The position numbers and the translations under genes are program-made. The notes under the pieces are model-generated. The model searched no databases. It was not told where the DNA came from and was given only the letters and a program-made list of their open reading frames with translations. A stretch of 64,000 nucleotides of DNA from SIG459 sp045631645 (GTDB lineage: Bacteria; Bacillota; Clostridia; Oscillospirales; Oscillospiraceae), in assembly GCA_045631645.1 (NCBI GenBank), contig JAZQVC010000024.1, positions 4,984-68,983 on the forward strand, in the 5' to 3' direction. Numbering within the stretch: the first letter of the stretch is position 1; each line of letters starts with the position of its first letter. This document shows, in pieces, positions 43,834 through 52,246 of this stretch.

Positions 43834-44720
43834 TATGTTTTTTCAAAATGCTTCCGTGCGAAAGCTATAAAATCATCAAAAGCCTTCTTGTGGCGGATAT
43901 CCTTGTTCCATATTATGCGAAGATAAATCTTTTCGGATTCCTCTATGGGAACAGTGATTATATCAGGGTCATTTTCCATACTCTGGCGGGGCTGAACACT
44001 GCTGCAAAGTCCGCTTTTTATCATCTGTCTTACAGAGGAAACCTGTTTTGTCTCATGGACAAAGTTGGGATGCAATCCGCAGCGCTCATAGATGGCAACA
44101 GTCTGGTTATGCTTGGGGTCAAGGCCGCTGAGACCTATGAGGGGCTCGTCCTTTATATCAAAAACAGAAATGCTTTCTTTGCCGGCAAGAGGATGATCCT
44201 TACTGCAGCAGAAAACGAAGTCGGATTCTTCGATATTAATATAATCCATACCCTCCATCTCCCCTTCGCCACAAAGGGAGATAAAAACATCAAGGTCCTG
44301 ATCAAACATCTTGTTATCAAGAAAAGAATAACCAATATCGGGCATTTTCAGGCGCACATGAGGGCAATTCTTAGTGAACGCGCCGAGGAAAGGAAGGATG
44401 CAGCAGCGAGCGGTAAAGGTGAGGCCAATATTCAGCCAGTGGTCATTTTCAGAGGAATAGGCGTCCTTGATAGCCTCCATCTCTGTGCGCAGTTCAGCCA
44501 CCATCTTTTCAATTTTCATGCACTTATCATAGAAGGCAATTCCCGCTTCCGTAAGCGCAACACCGGAGGTGGTGCGGTGGAAAAGCTCAATTCCGAACTC
44601 CTGCTCAAGATCCTTCACCGTTCTGGAAACAGCAGGTCTTGAAACAAGCAGCTCATCCGCAGCCTTGGAAATGCTGCCGTATTTGCAGACAGCCATCATA
44701 TATTCAAGCTGAAAAAACTT
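43833..44720 (-). CDS. LysR-family transcriptional regulator 1
   Basis: 295 residues from ATG 44720 (MKFFQLEYMMAVCKYGSISKAADELLVSRPAVSRTVKDLEQEFG begins the winged helix, given here in part: helix pair GSISKAADELLVSRPAVSR). A periplasmic-binding-type effector domain follows (~90-295). It is divergent from a D-2-hydroxyacid dehydrogenase gene; its own promoter contains GTGTAACAAAAATGT in the spacer, a motif repeated at two other promoters in the island, so autoregulation and control of the island are likely. The effector is unknown; an aromatic or organic acid fits the context. Confidence 0.93.
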   Translation of the reverse strand, partial: KFFQLEYMMAVCKYGSISKAADELLVSRPAVSRTVKDLEQEFGIELFHRTTSGVALTEAGIAFYDKCMKIEKMVAELRTEMEAIKDAYSSENDHWLNIGLTFTARCCILPFLGAFTKNCPHVRLKMPDIGYSFLDNKMFDQDLDVFISLCGEGEMEGMDYINIEESDFVFCCSKDHPLAGKESISVFDIKDEPLIGLSGLDPKHNQTVAIYERCGLHPNFVHETKQVSSVRQMIKSGLCSSVQPRQSMENDPDIITVPIEESEKIYLRIIWNKDIRHKKAFDDFIAFARKHFEKT

Positions 44721-44759
44721 CATATCTTCACCCACTATACTCGTCATTTATATAGGCTT

Positions 44760-44788
44760 ATGATAATACATTTTTGTTACACCGTCAA
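44760..44788 (-). promoter_or_regulatory. Promoter of LysR regulator 1 with shared motif in the spacer
   Basis: Minus strand -35 TTGACG (44783-44788), 17-base spacer, -10 TATCAT (44760-44765). The spacer contains the 16-base motif (plus strand ACATTTTTGTTACACC, 44768-44783) that recurs exactly at 52150-52165. Confidence 0.75.
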
Positions 44789-44859
44789 CTTTATTTTACT
44801 ACCTTGTGCATTTTCACTACATCCTTGTCCATTTTTTCTACACCGAAAGCATATTATTA

Positions 44860-44892
44860 CCTGTTTCCAAAAACAGGAATTTAGTATATAAT
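44860..44892 (+). promoter_or_regulatory. Dehydrogenase promoter with palindromic operator
   Basis: -35 TTTCCA (44864-44869), 17-base spacer, -10 TATAAT (44887-44892). A perfect palindrome CCTGTTT-CCAA-AAACAGG (44860-44877) covers the -35. Upstream, 44798-44843 has two imperfect repeats of ACTAC..CCTTGTCCATTTT type. Confidence 0.7.
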
Positions 44893-44936
44893 ACTTTCGT
44901 ATGCTAATATATGAAAGTGAATTTAAGGAGGATTTT

Positions 44937-45926
44937 ATGAAAATATCTCTTATAACTTCCCAGAAACGCTTTGAGAGCTATTCCGACCCTGCAATGAAAC
45001 CCGCCGATGCGGAGCTTTTCTTTATGCCTTTGGAGTATACCGAAGAAGAAGCCGCTGAAAAGCTTGCAGACACCGAGGTATTGCTTGTTGACTCCGTCCT
45101 TCCCGTCACCGAGAAAATGATTAAGGCTATGCCCAAGCTGAAGCTTATTCAGGCTGAAGGTGTCGCTTACAACAAAATCGACATTGAAGCTGCTAAAGCC
45201 GCCGGTGTTTTCGTCTGCAACAACAAAGCCGTCAATGCCGCTCAGGTTGCCGAACACAGCGTTATGCTCATTCTCGCTGTACTCCACAGACTCATCGAAG
45301 GCGATGCAGAGGTTCGCGCAGGCCGCCAGAACGATGCCAAGCTCCGCTTTATAAACAACGGTCTTGAAGACATCATCGGCAAGAAGGTTGGTCTTGTGGG
45401 CTTCGGAGCAATCGGCAAGGAACTTGCAAAGCGTCTTCTCCCCTTCGGCTGCCAGCTTTTCTACTATGACCCCTTCCGCGCCTCCGCTGAGACTGAGCAG
45501 GAATATTCCATCACTTATCTGGAAAAGGAAGAGCTTCTCTCCTCCTGCGATATAATCACCCTCCATGTGCCTGTAACGCCCTCCACCACCAACTTCATAA
45601 ACAAGGACACCCTTGCTCTTATGAAGCCCAATGCCATCATCATCAACGCCGCCCGCGGCCTTGTTGTTGACACTCAGGCTCTTGCCGATGCAATTATGGC
45701 CGAGCAGATTTACGGCGCAGGTCTTGACACCATCGAGCCCGAACCCGTTCCCGTGGACTCACCCGTTCTCCTCATGCCCGAGCCCTACTCCAACAGAATT
45801 GTCCTCTCCCCCCATGTTGCCGGCACCACCAAGTCCGTTTTCTTCGCCGCATACCGCAATTTCTGGAACAATGTAAAGGCTGTTTCCAATGGCGAGCGTC
45901 CCATGAACATCGTAAACGAGCTTTAA
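44937..45926 (+). CDS. D-isomer-specific 2-hydroxyacid dehydrogenase
   Basis: 329 residues from ATG 44937 (MKISLITSQKRFE), preceded by AAGGAGG. The NAD fold is GKKVGLVGFGAIGKELAKRLLPFG (~150-173). Catalytic elements: LHVPVTPST, NAARGLVVDTQAL with the Arg, DTIEPEP with the Glu and LSPHVAG with the His. It reduces a 2-keto acid or oxidises a 2-hydroxy acid with NAD(H). Divergent placement from LysR 1 suggests control by it. It could process arylpyruvate/aryllactate-like acids released in the island, but this is not shown. Confidence 0.92.
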   Translation: MKISLITSQKRFESYSDPAMKPADAELFFMPLEYTEEEAAEKLADTEVLLVDSVLPVTEKMIKAMPKLKLIQAEGVAYNKIDIEAAKAAGVFVCNNKAVNAAQVAEHSVMLILAVLHRLIEGDAEVRAGRQNDAKLRFINNGLEDIIGKKVGLVGFGAIGKELAKRLLPFGCQLFYYDPFRASAETEQEYSITYLEKEELLSSCDIITLHVPVTPSTTNFINKDTLALMKPNAIIINAARGLVVDTQALADAIMAEQIYGAGLDTIEPEPVPVDSPVLLMPEPYSNRIVLSPHVAGTTKSVFFAAYRNFWNNVKAVSNGERPMNIVNEL

Positions 45927-45947
45927 TTTTATAAACTATATTAAAAA

Positions 45948-45976
45948 AAGGAAGTCCCGAAGGACTTCCTTTTTCT
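45948..45976 (+). terminator. Terminator of the dehydrogenase gene
   Basis: Arms AAGGAAGTCC / GGACTTCCTT (45948-45957 with 45962-45971, loop CGAA) plus T-run. An almost identical hairpin recurs at 46099-46122. Confidence 0.92.
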
Positions 45977-46007
45977 TTTCCCCTTCGGGAAAAAGATATT
46001 ATAAAAC

Positions 46008-46032
46008 GTGCAGGGGGTCTTCCCCCCTGCAC
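46008..46032. other. GC-rich hairpin between two duplicated terminators
   Basis: GTGCAGGGGG / CCCCCTGCAC (46008-46017 with 46023-46032). It has no U-run. It lies midway between the duplicated terminators in a 220-base convergent gap that otherwise holds no gene. Confidence 0.5.
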
Positions 46033-46098
46033 ACGCCCCCGCGGCTCAATAATTTATGGATGAGAACCATTTATACGTAAGTCTCCGTAAACTAAAAA

Positions 46099-46127
46099 AA
46101 GGAAGTCCCGAAGGACTTCCTTTTTTT
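46099..46127 (-). terminator. Terminator of the TRAP/flavoprotein operon
   Basis: Arms AAGGAAGTCC / GGACTTCCTT (46099-46108 with 46113-46122, loop CGAA), with T on both sides, 20 bases past the dctP stop. It duplicates the hairpin at 45948-45971. Confidence 0.9.
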
Positions 46128-46146
46128 ATGTTTAATTCAGATTGGA

Positions 46147-47298
46147 TTAATACTTGCCGTCGTAGTTGGCAATAGCATCCTGCCAAATCTGGAGGATATC
46201 GAAGACCTCGGTGTAACCCTTGTCATAGAGATCCTGGAGCATTGCATCGCCGAAGGGCTTAACGCCATCGCGCCATGCCTGCATTGCTTCGCCTTCGATG
46301 TAGCGGATTGGATTGCCGCTTGCAGCGACCATGTCGATCCAGCTCTGGTCAGAGGTGGTCCACCACTCGTAGCTCATCTCCCAGTACTCTTCGCTGTAGT
46401 TGAGCTCTTCCATGATGATGTTCTGGAGAGTGGGATCGAGGGACTGCCAAGTGTCATAGTTGATGCAGATAGCCTTAACACCGGTGGAAGCGCCGTTTTC
46501 GAACATGTAAACGCTCTTAGCGGGCTGCAGTGCGCCGAAGATACCGATAACGTTCAGACCGTTGATCAGACCGTCAACAACACCGTTGGTGATGCAGGAA
46601 TAATAATCGGGGGGAATCTGGAATACGGGAGTTGCGCCAACGCTGCCCAGGAACTGCATGAGCTGGGGATTGTCGCAAGCCAGCTTCATACCAGCAACGG
46701 TATCGGGGGTGGAGATCTGTACATCATCAGCAAAGGCCATAGCAGTGCCCCAAACGCCAACGATGAAGATGGGGTGGATGTTAACAGCGTGGAACTCAGC
46801 GAGCATGGTCTCGTTGTTGAGGATGACATCGTTCATAACGTCAGATGCCATGGGGAGGCTGGTGAAGCCAAGGAAGGGGTAAGAAACGACCTGCTGGGTG
46901 TAGGGGAATGCATCCTTGAAGTTGGAGAGGGTGACGTCAGAGAAGTCAGCCAGGCCAGCGCCAAGGCCATCCATAGAGTCGTTAGCGCTCATCAGGGAGC
47001 TGGAGAAGTAGTTGACGAAAGTGACCTTGCCGTCAGTACGCTCGGTGATGCGCTCCAGAGCTGCCAGATACTGGGGGCTCTGCTCTTCGGATGCGTTGAA
47101 GTTGAATACCAGCTCTACTTCGGGACCGGTGTACTCGGGAGTATCAGCGGGCTCAGCGGGAGCTGCGGGATCTGCGGGAGCAGCGGGCTCAGCGGGGGCA
47201 GCGGGCTCAGCAGGAGCTGCAGGAGCCTGGTTGCCGCAGCCAGCGAACATGCTAACTACAAGCAGAACTGCAAGAAGTGCGCACAGGAACTTTTTCAT
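46147..47298 (-). CDS. dctP: TRAP transporter solute-binding protein (DctP family)
   Basis: 383 residues. A lipoprotein signal ends at FAGC (Cys21), followed by a low-complexity Ala-Pro-Glu linker (~25-52) built from repeated AAPAEP units that tethers the receptor to the membrane. The DctP fold follows: LVFNFNASEEQSPQYLAALERITERTDGKV, then DFSDVTLSNFKDAFPYTQQVVSYPFLGF, and the conserved GVVDGLINGLNV. TRAP receptors bind organic acids, including aromatic acids. The gene is last in the operon flavoprotein-DctQ-DctM-DctP. The ligand is unknown. Confidence 0.94.
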   Translation of the reverse strand: MKKFLCALLAVLLVVSMFAGCGNQAPAAPAEPAAPAEPAAPADPAAPAEPADTPEYTGPEVELVFNFNASEEQSPQYLAALERITERTDGKVTFVNYFSSSLMSANDSMDGLGAGLADFSDVTLSNFKDAFPYTQQVVSYPFLGFTSLPMASDVMNDVILNNETMLAEFHAVNIHPIFIVGVWGTAMAFADDVQISTPDTVAGMKLACDNPQLMQFLGSVGATPVFQIPPDYYSCITNGVVDGLINGLNVIGIFGALQPAKSVYMFENGASTGVKAICINYDTWQSLDPTLQNIIMEELNYSEEYWEMSYEWWTTSDQSWIDMVAASGNPIRYIEGEAMQAWRDGVKPFGDAMLQDLYDKGYTEVFDILQIWQDAIANYDGKY

Positions 47299-47342
47299 GT
47301 TTAGTTTCCTCCTTTTTATTTTGTATGCACTTGCTAATTTAT

Positions 47343-48644
47343 TTATGCTGCCATCATACTGGGTATGAAGGTTGCAATACCGGGGAAGATGATCATCAAC
47401 ACAAGGATGAGGATGTCAACAGCGAGATAAGGAACAACGCCCTTGAATATCTTGTCTACCGGCTCTCCTGTAACGGCCGCCATTGTGAAGCATGTCATGC
47501 CGACAGGGGGAGAGATGGAGCCAATGGCCATGAGCTTTACAACGAAAGCGCCCAGCCAAATGGGGTCGAAGCCTACTCGCATAAGAGCGGAGTAGAGAAC
47601 GGGGATGGTGAGAAGCACCATGGGGGTCTCGGGCAGGAACATGCCGAGGATGAAATAGAGAACGATCAGAGCAACTGCGATAACCCACTTGGGAACTTCA
47701 AGGGAAACGATGAGGTTTGCCAGAAGCATGGGCAGGCGGCTCAGGCTCATGAAGGTAACGAAAAGATAGGTGGATGCGATAAGGAAGAAGATCATACCGC
47801 AGAGGGTTGCGGTCTCTTTGAGAGCTTTCTTGAACTTCTTAACGGTGATCTGGCGGAAAATGAATGCGATAACGATGGATCCGAATGCACCGATAGCGCC
47901 TGCTTCAGTGGTGGTGAAGAATCCGGCATAAACGCCACCCATAACCAGAACAACAAGAAGCATGATGGGAACAATCTTCAGAAGGCTCTTCATCATCTGC
48001 TTGAAAGGCACCTTGGGGCCGCGGGGTCCCAGCTTGGGATTAATGGTGCACATAATATAAACAACGACGATATAGAGAATCATCTGGACAACACCGACAC
48101 CGACACCACTCATAAAGAGCTGACCGATGGAGTTTTCGGTGATGATACCATAGGTGATAAATGCCATGCTGGGAGGAATGAGGATACTGAGGGGTGCGCC
48201 GGCAGCAACAGCGCCGCAGGCAAAGGCATCATCATAGTCGTTCTTCTTCATTTCGGGAAGAGCAACGCGTCCCATAATAACAACGCCAACGTTGGAAGAA
48301 CCGGAGATAGCGCCGAGAACACCGCAGGCAACAACGGTTGCGGAAGCGAGACCGCCCTTGAAGCGGCCAACCCATGCATAGGCAGCGGCATAAAGGTCAG
48401 TACCCATAGTGGACTCGGATATTATCATACCCATCAATGTAAACATGGGGATAACGGTGAATGCGTATGTATTCAGGTTTTTGAATGCGGAGGTACCTGC
48501 AGCGGTCCATGCAACACCGGTATTCTTAAGAATGATGATACCAACAATGCTGACGAGAGCCATAGCTGCGCCAACCCACATTTTGAGAGCAATCAGAACA
48601 AGAAGTACGATTATACCAATAAGGCCTATCATTTCAGGGGACAT
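47343..48644 (-). CDS. dctM: TRAP transporter large permease (DctM)
   Basis: 433 residues with about 12 hydrophobic segments, as in the DctM/SiaM elevator domain. Typical parts are AVIPMFTLMGMIISES, GVLGAISGSSNVGVVIMGRVALPEM, PPSMAFITYGIITENSIGQLFMSGV and ISPPVGMTCFTMAAVTG. It drives Na+-coupled uptake of the ligand brought by DctP. Its ATG overlaps the stop of the DctQ gene by one base. Confidence 0.95.
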   Translation of the reverse strand: MSPEMIGLIGIIVLLVLIALKMWVGAAMALVSIVGIIILKNTGVAWTAAGTSAFKNLNTYAFTVIPMFTLMGMIISESTMGTDLYAAAYAWVGRFKGGLASATVVACGVLGAISGSSNVGVVIMGRVALPEMKKNDYDDAFACGAVAAGAPLSILIPPSMAFITYGIITENSIGQLFMSGVGVGVVQMILYIVVVYIMCTINPKLGPRGPKVPFKQMMKSLLKIVPIMLLVVLVMGGVYAGFFTTTEAGAIGAFGSIVIAFIFRQITVKKFKKALKETATLCGMIFFLIASTYLFVTFMSLSRLPMLLANLIVSLEVPKWVIAVALIVLYFILGMFLPETPMVLLTIPVLYSALMRVGFDPIWLGAFVVKLMAIGSISPPVGMTCFTMAAVTGEPVDKIFKGVVPYLAVDILILVLMIIFPGIATFIPSMMAA

Positions 48645-49243
48645 TAGCTCTCACCTCCTGCTTTAGCTGCAGCAGCAGCCTTTTTCTTTTCGAGACGGGC
48701 AGCAATAATGCCGGTCTGACCGAAAGCAAACAGCTCATCGGTGTCTTCAAGTGCGGCTTCAAGCTCCCACTCACCCTTGACAGCAGCAACAATCTTGCGG
48801 ACAACCAGAAGTATACCGGTGATGGCTGCAACGCCGTAGCTCATTGCGAAAACAGCAACGAAGGGCCACTGGGGTACGGGAATATTAACATAGGAAACAT
48901 GCTGCTTGAAGCTGGTCATGGTATAGCCGAACTGAGCAGCGGACAGAGCACCGATAGCAAGAGCAGCAAGGAAAACGATAACTATATCAAGGATAACCTG
49001 AGCCTTGGGACTAAGCTTTTCGGTAAGGATATTAACCTTAACCTGTCTATTTGCGAGAACAGATGCGCCAAAGGAACTCATATTAAGCAGAAGCAGAATC
49101 TGAGCCCATTCGGTTCCGCCGATGATGGAACGGTTGAAGAAGGTGCGGTAGCAAACCTCGGCAACCATGAGCAGCATCATTGCGGAGACGAAAATCATAC
49201 ACAGCACCGTGAAAACACGGCACAGTCCACGAATAACTTTCAT
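48644..49243 (-). CDS. dctQ: TRAP transporter small permease (DctQ)
   Basis: 199 residues with four hydrophobic segments. The conserved DctQ signature is in AEVCYRTFFNRSIIGGTEWAQILLLLNMSSFGASVLANRQVKVNIL (cited in part: GGTEWAQILLL). A C-terminal extension (~150-199), Glu/Ala/Lys-rich (RLEKKKAAAAAKAGGES), is longer than usual. AAGGAG precedes the ATG. It lies 32 bases after the 816-residue flavoprotein gene, so transporter and enzyme are made together. Confidence 0.93.
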   Translation of the reverse strand: MKVIRGLCRVFTVLCMIFVSAMMLLMVAEVCYRTFFNRSIIGGTEWAQILLLLNMSSFGASVLANRQVKVNILTEKLSPKAQVILDIVIVFLAALAIGALSAAQFGYTMTSFKQHVSYVNIPVPQWPFVAVFAMSYGVAAITGILLVVRKIVAAVKGEWELEAALEDTDELFAFGQTGIIAARLEKKKAAAAAKAGGES

Positions 49244-49275
49244 GGAATTCTCCTTTCTAATCTTTCTTTGCCTGA

Positions 49276-51726
49276 TTATTCTTCAAACTCAGCGTGGAAT
49301 TCCTCATACAGCTTGGGCAGTATTGCTGCCAGATGGGTGAATTCCTTTATGTTATGAGTAAGGAGAGCCTTAACAGGTGCCAGAGGAAGTTTGATTCCAT
49401 CAGGCAGGGTCTTGACGGGCTTGCCGTCAATTGCGCTGTAGCCTATCCAGAAGCGGCTTCTAAGCTCGCAGCCGCCTTCAACGGGACGGATGAAGTGAAC
49501 CATGATGGTGGGGCTCTTTTCATTGCCTGCGCAAACGATTGTGCCCTTGAAGTCCTTCAGCTTTTCGGGGTCGAAGCCTACATCAACAGGATTGCGGAAG
49601 TTGATGAGAACAGGCTGGGGACCATTGCCGACATCTTCAAAAACATCGTGAACGGTATCCCAATAGCGCTCCTTCATGCTCAGAGACTTATCCAGCGCCT
49701 TGTCCAGATTGCGGGTCTGGCAGGAATAATGCTGCTGAGGATTCCAGATTTTATAACGCATGGGGGCTACACCGTGCCATGCAAACCACCAGTCGAACAT
49801 TTCGGGGGTTACGCCGGGCATCTGGGTGATGTTGGCAAGAACACCGGTGCCGTCGGGCAGGTTGCAGTAGCCAAGTTCCATATCCAGATAGCCTTCATCA
49901 AAGAGCTTATTCATATCCTGAATGGCGTGTGCCTTGCTCTGGTCAAAGGGCATCTGAACGGCCGCATACTTTGCGGGGTCAGCCTCCACCATGGGAAGCT
50001 CATAATATTTATAGAGAGGAGAAGCCTTTTCCTCATCGGTGAGAGGAACTCTCTTCAAAACAGTGTCTTTGGGCTTGATGGGCCAACGTTCAACGGGAAC
50101 ATCCTCAGTAGTGAAGCTCATCTCACCTTCAACATTCTGGGCAATTATCCACTTGAGCCAGTTATTGTTATCCTGCTCGGGGTAATCTTCACGGTAGAAC
50201 CAGCCTCTGGACTCCTTGCGGAGGAGAGAAGCTCTGTAGTGGAGCTCAGCGGAGAGAACCATTGCCTCAGCCTCGTGGCAGCTGAGAAGCTCATGGAAAT
50301 CTTCAGCCTTGAGGCTCTTGCTCAGCTGCTTTGCCTTTTCAACGATGGCGAGAGCTTCGTTGATGCGCTCTTCGTTCATAACAACAGAAAGCTCAACGGG
50401 GCCCATAGCATCCTGAATAAGATCAATAACATCTTCGGGGGCGCATCCTTCAGCGCGATTGAGAGGTGCATAAATACGCTCGATGCACTGGGCAATCTGC
50501 TCTTCGGAGGGAGGAGGTGCGGGGCGCTTGGGAGCAGCTGCAACTGCCTCTGCGCAAACAACTGCAGCGAAAACGGCATTGAGAATGCCGGAGCCGCGGT
50601 TTCTTCCGGGAGGTGCGGGAACTGCGCCTGCAATGCCGGAGCCGGAATAGCTGATATCACCGATTGCATAAAGTCCGTTAATGGAGGTGCGCATATCGGG
50701 ATCAACATAAACGGGAGACTGCTCGCCTATAAACAGGGGGCAAACCTCGAGATCTTTGTCAACCGCATTGGCATTCTCGTCGTTGAGAATGTGGAACTTG
50801 CGTCCATAGGGGCGACCCCACATACGATCCTGAGTGCGGTTTCTGGCTCTGTCTTCGCCGAAGTCAAGGTGAACGGGGCCGTTACCCTCATTCATCTGCT
50901 TTATCCACTCTGCAATGGCGTTACTATTTATGTCGCTTTCGCGGTGATCGCGGAAGTTGCGGGTGATGAACTCTCCCTTTGCATTATACATAAAGTTTTC
51001 GCCAAATACAATCTCATTATGGCTATTAACCTTAACAAGCTGTGCAAAATTTCCGAATTCAACGTTTCTCAGCTTGGCACCTGCACGATAAGCAGCTGCA
51101 ATACCATCGCCTCTGCCGTTGCTCCACATGGAAGCAAGACGGTAGTTCTGGCTGCCGGTTGCAAGGATAACGCTGTTTGCGGAAATGACATAGCAAGTTC
51201 CGTCAAGGATGCTGTAAGCAACAGCGCCAGTAACTCTTCCCTCAGTGACAAGAATATCGGACATGGTGGTTTTGTCCATGAAGCGAACGCCCATCTTTTC
51301 GGCGGTACGTCTTATTCTGAGAGTAATGTCAAGGTCAACGCAAATCATTGCGGTCATGGGACCGGTGGGAATGATGCGGGGTTCGCCGTTTTCCTCTCTG
51401 GGAATGACAGTTCCCCACTCCATCAGCTTTTCCAGAAGATGGGGGTTCATCTGGACATACTTCATCATAAGATCCTGATGGCCGAGGAAGCATCCAACTT
51501 CATTTACATGGAAAGCAAGGAAATCTTCGCTCTTGACCTTTGCGGGGTCAAAATACTGAAGAACGCCGCCGCCCTTGTTGGCTTTTCCGCCATAGCCTGC
51601 GGTCTGCTTTTCAATTACCAGAACATCGGCCTCGGGCCACTTCTCCTTAATGGAAACAGCATTGGCAAGACCGCCTATGCCGCCGCCAACTACGAGAACA
51701 TCACATTTAATATCGGTACGATTCAT
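49276..51726 (-). CDS. Flavoprotein reductase fused to PhlG/phloretin-hydrolase domain, paralogue B
   Basis: 816 residues. Residues 1-~540 are a fumarate-reductase/AprA-type FAD_binding_2 protein (VLVVGGGIGGL at 10-20, NKGGGVLQYFD near 52, VPAPPGRNRGSGILNA near 375). Residues ~560-816 resemble diacetylphloroglucinol hydrolase PhlG and phloretin hydrolase: MPGVTPEMFDWWFAWHG, DKSLSMKERYWDT, PVEGGCELRSRFWIGY and HNIKEFTHLAAILP. The four PhlG zinc ligands (H129, E160, H270, E274, from memory) map to H666, E697, H791 and E795. I infer reduction of an acylphloroglucinol enone followed by C-C hydrolysis. A ferredoxin gene lies 15 bases upstream; TRAP genes follow. Confidence 0.85.
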   Translation of the reverse strand: MNRTDIKCDVLVVGGGIGGLANAVSIKEKWPEADVLVIEKQTAGYGGKANKGGGVLQYFDPAKVKSEDFLAFHVNEVGCFLGHQDLMMKYVQMNPHLLEKLMEWGTVIPREENGEPRIIPTGPMTAMICVDLDITLRIRRTAEKMGVRFMDKTTMSDILVTEGRVTGAVAYSILDGTCYVISANSVILATGSQNYRLASMWSNGRGDGIAAAYRAGAKLRNVEFGNFAQLVKVNSHNEIVFGENFMYNAKGEFITRNFRDHRESDINSNAIAEWIKQMNEGNGPVHLDFGEDRARNRTQDRMWGRPYGRKFHILNDENANAVDKDLEVCPLFIGEQSPVYVDPDMRTSINGLYAIGDISYSGSGIAGAVPAPPGRNRGSGILNAVFAAVVCAEAVAAAPKRPAPPPSEEQIAQCIERIYAPLNRAEGCAPEDVIDLIQDAMGPVELSVVMNEERINEALAIVEKAKQLSKSLKAEDFHELLSCHEAEAMVLSAELHYRASLLRKESRGWFYREDYPEQDNNNWLKWIIAQNVEGEMSFTTEDVPVERWPIKPKDTVLKRVPLTDEEKASPLYKYYELPMVEADPAKYAAVQMPFDQSKAHAIQDMNKLFDEGYLDMELGYCNLPDGTGVLANITQMPGVTPEMFDWWFAWHGVAPMRYKIWNPQQHYSCQTRNLDKALDKSLSMKERYWDTVHDVFEDVGNGPQPVLINFRNPVDVGFDPEKLKDFKGTIVCAGNEKSPTIMVHFIRPVEGGCELRSRFWIGYSAIDGKPVKTLPDGIKLPLAPVKALLTHNIKEFTHLAAILPKLYEEFHAEFEE

Positions 51727-51741
51727 TTAGCTGCCCTCCCC

Positions 51742-51987
51742 TTATCTGTACTGCTCATAGGACTGACGCAAACGCTCGCTCTTATAATCTGGAATAACCT
51801 TGATGGCATCCTTTGCGCAAACGCTCTGGCAATAGAAGCAGTGCTCGCAGTCCTTAACGTATTTGAAAAGAGGTCTTCTTGCTTCGGCATCCCAACGGAT
51901 GACATCAACGAAACATGCCTTATAGCACAGGCCGCAGCCTACGCACTTTTCAGGGGAAAACTCAATGACATGATTGGTTCTGATCAT
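51742..51987 (-). CDS. Two-[4Fe-4S] ferredoxin, partner of flavoprotein B
   Basis: 81 residues from ATG 51987 (MIRTNHVIEF), preceded by TTGGAGG. Clusters CVGCGLCYKAC and CEHCFYCQSVC are both CX2CX2CX3C but lack the usual following Pro, as in the AprB-like electron-transfer subunits. The C-terminus is basic and helical (KSERLRQSYEQYR). It lies 15 bases before the flavoprotein gene and presumably passes electrons to its FAD. It is closely similar to the ferredoxin at 54708-54953. Confidence 0.92.
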   Translation of the reverse strand: MIRTNHVIEFSPEKCVGCGLCYKACFVDVIRWDAEARRPLFKYVKDCEHCFYCQSVCAKDAIKVIPDYKSERLRQSYEQYR

Positions 51988-52088
51988 TTTATCCTCCAAA
52001 TAGTATATACATTATTCTTACATCCCCTTTAGAAGGAATGCATTAAGATACTATTATATGTATACATTTTATGTGCAAAGGGCATATA

Positions 52089-52125
52089 TTTGTAGGTCTC
52101 AAATGCTTTCATCAATGTAAAAAAA
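52089..52125 (-). promoter_or_regulatory. Conserved LysR-type motif, copy 2
   Basis: Same layout as at 43749-43784: TTTGTAG, five variable bases, AAATGCTTTCAT, two variable bases, ATGTAAAAAA. It lies about 100 bases upstream of the ferredoxin start of the TRAP/flavoprotein operon; a TATAAT is present downstream of it on the minus strand near 52038-52043. Confidence 0.7.
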
Positions 52126-52149
52126 CCTACACACCCTCTCCACACTATC

Positions 52150-52165
52150 ACATTTTTGTTACACC
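52150..52165 (-). promoter_or_regulatory. Shared 16-base motif, second copy
   Basis: ACATTTTTGTTACACC on the plus strand, identical to 44768-44783 in the LysR 1 promoter. A shorter relative, CATTTTGTTACA, is at 60779-60790 upstream of the phloroglucinol operon. Confidence 0.6.
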
Positions 52166-52191
52166 CCAAGTCTGTTATCTTTGGAAAAAAC

Positions 52192-52230
52192 AAAAAAACA
52201 GACTCCCAAATGGGAGTCTGTTTTTTGTTT
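52192..52230 (-). terminator. Terminator of the phloroglucinol-type operon
   Basis: A 15-bp stem (52194-52208 with 52211-52225) with A/T runs on both sides, 17 bases past the stop of flavoprotein A. It separates the two operons. Confidence 0.93.
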
Positions 52231-52246
52231 ATATTTTGCTTTCGGC

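Noticed and set aside
47150..47230. Tandem DNA repeat or phase-variable tract in dctP
   Set aside because: It encodes the Ala-Pro-Glu linker after the lipobox, a common feature of tethered lipoproteins; units are degenerate and keep the frame.
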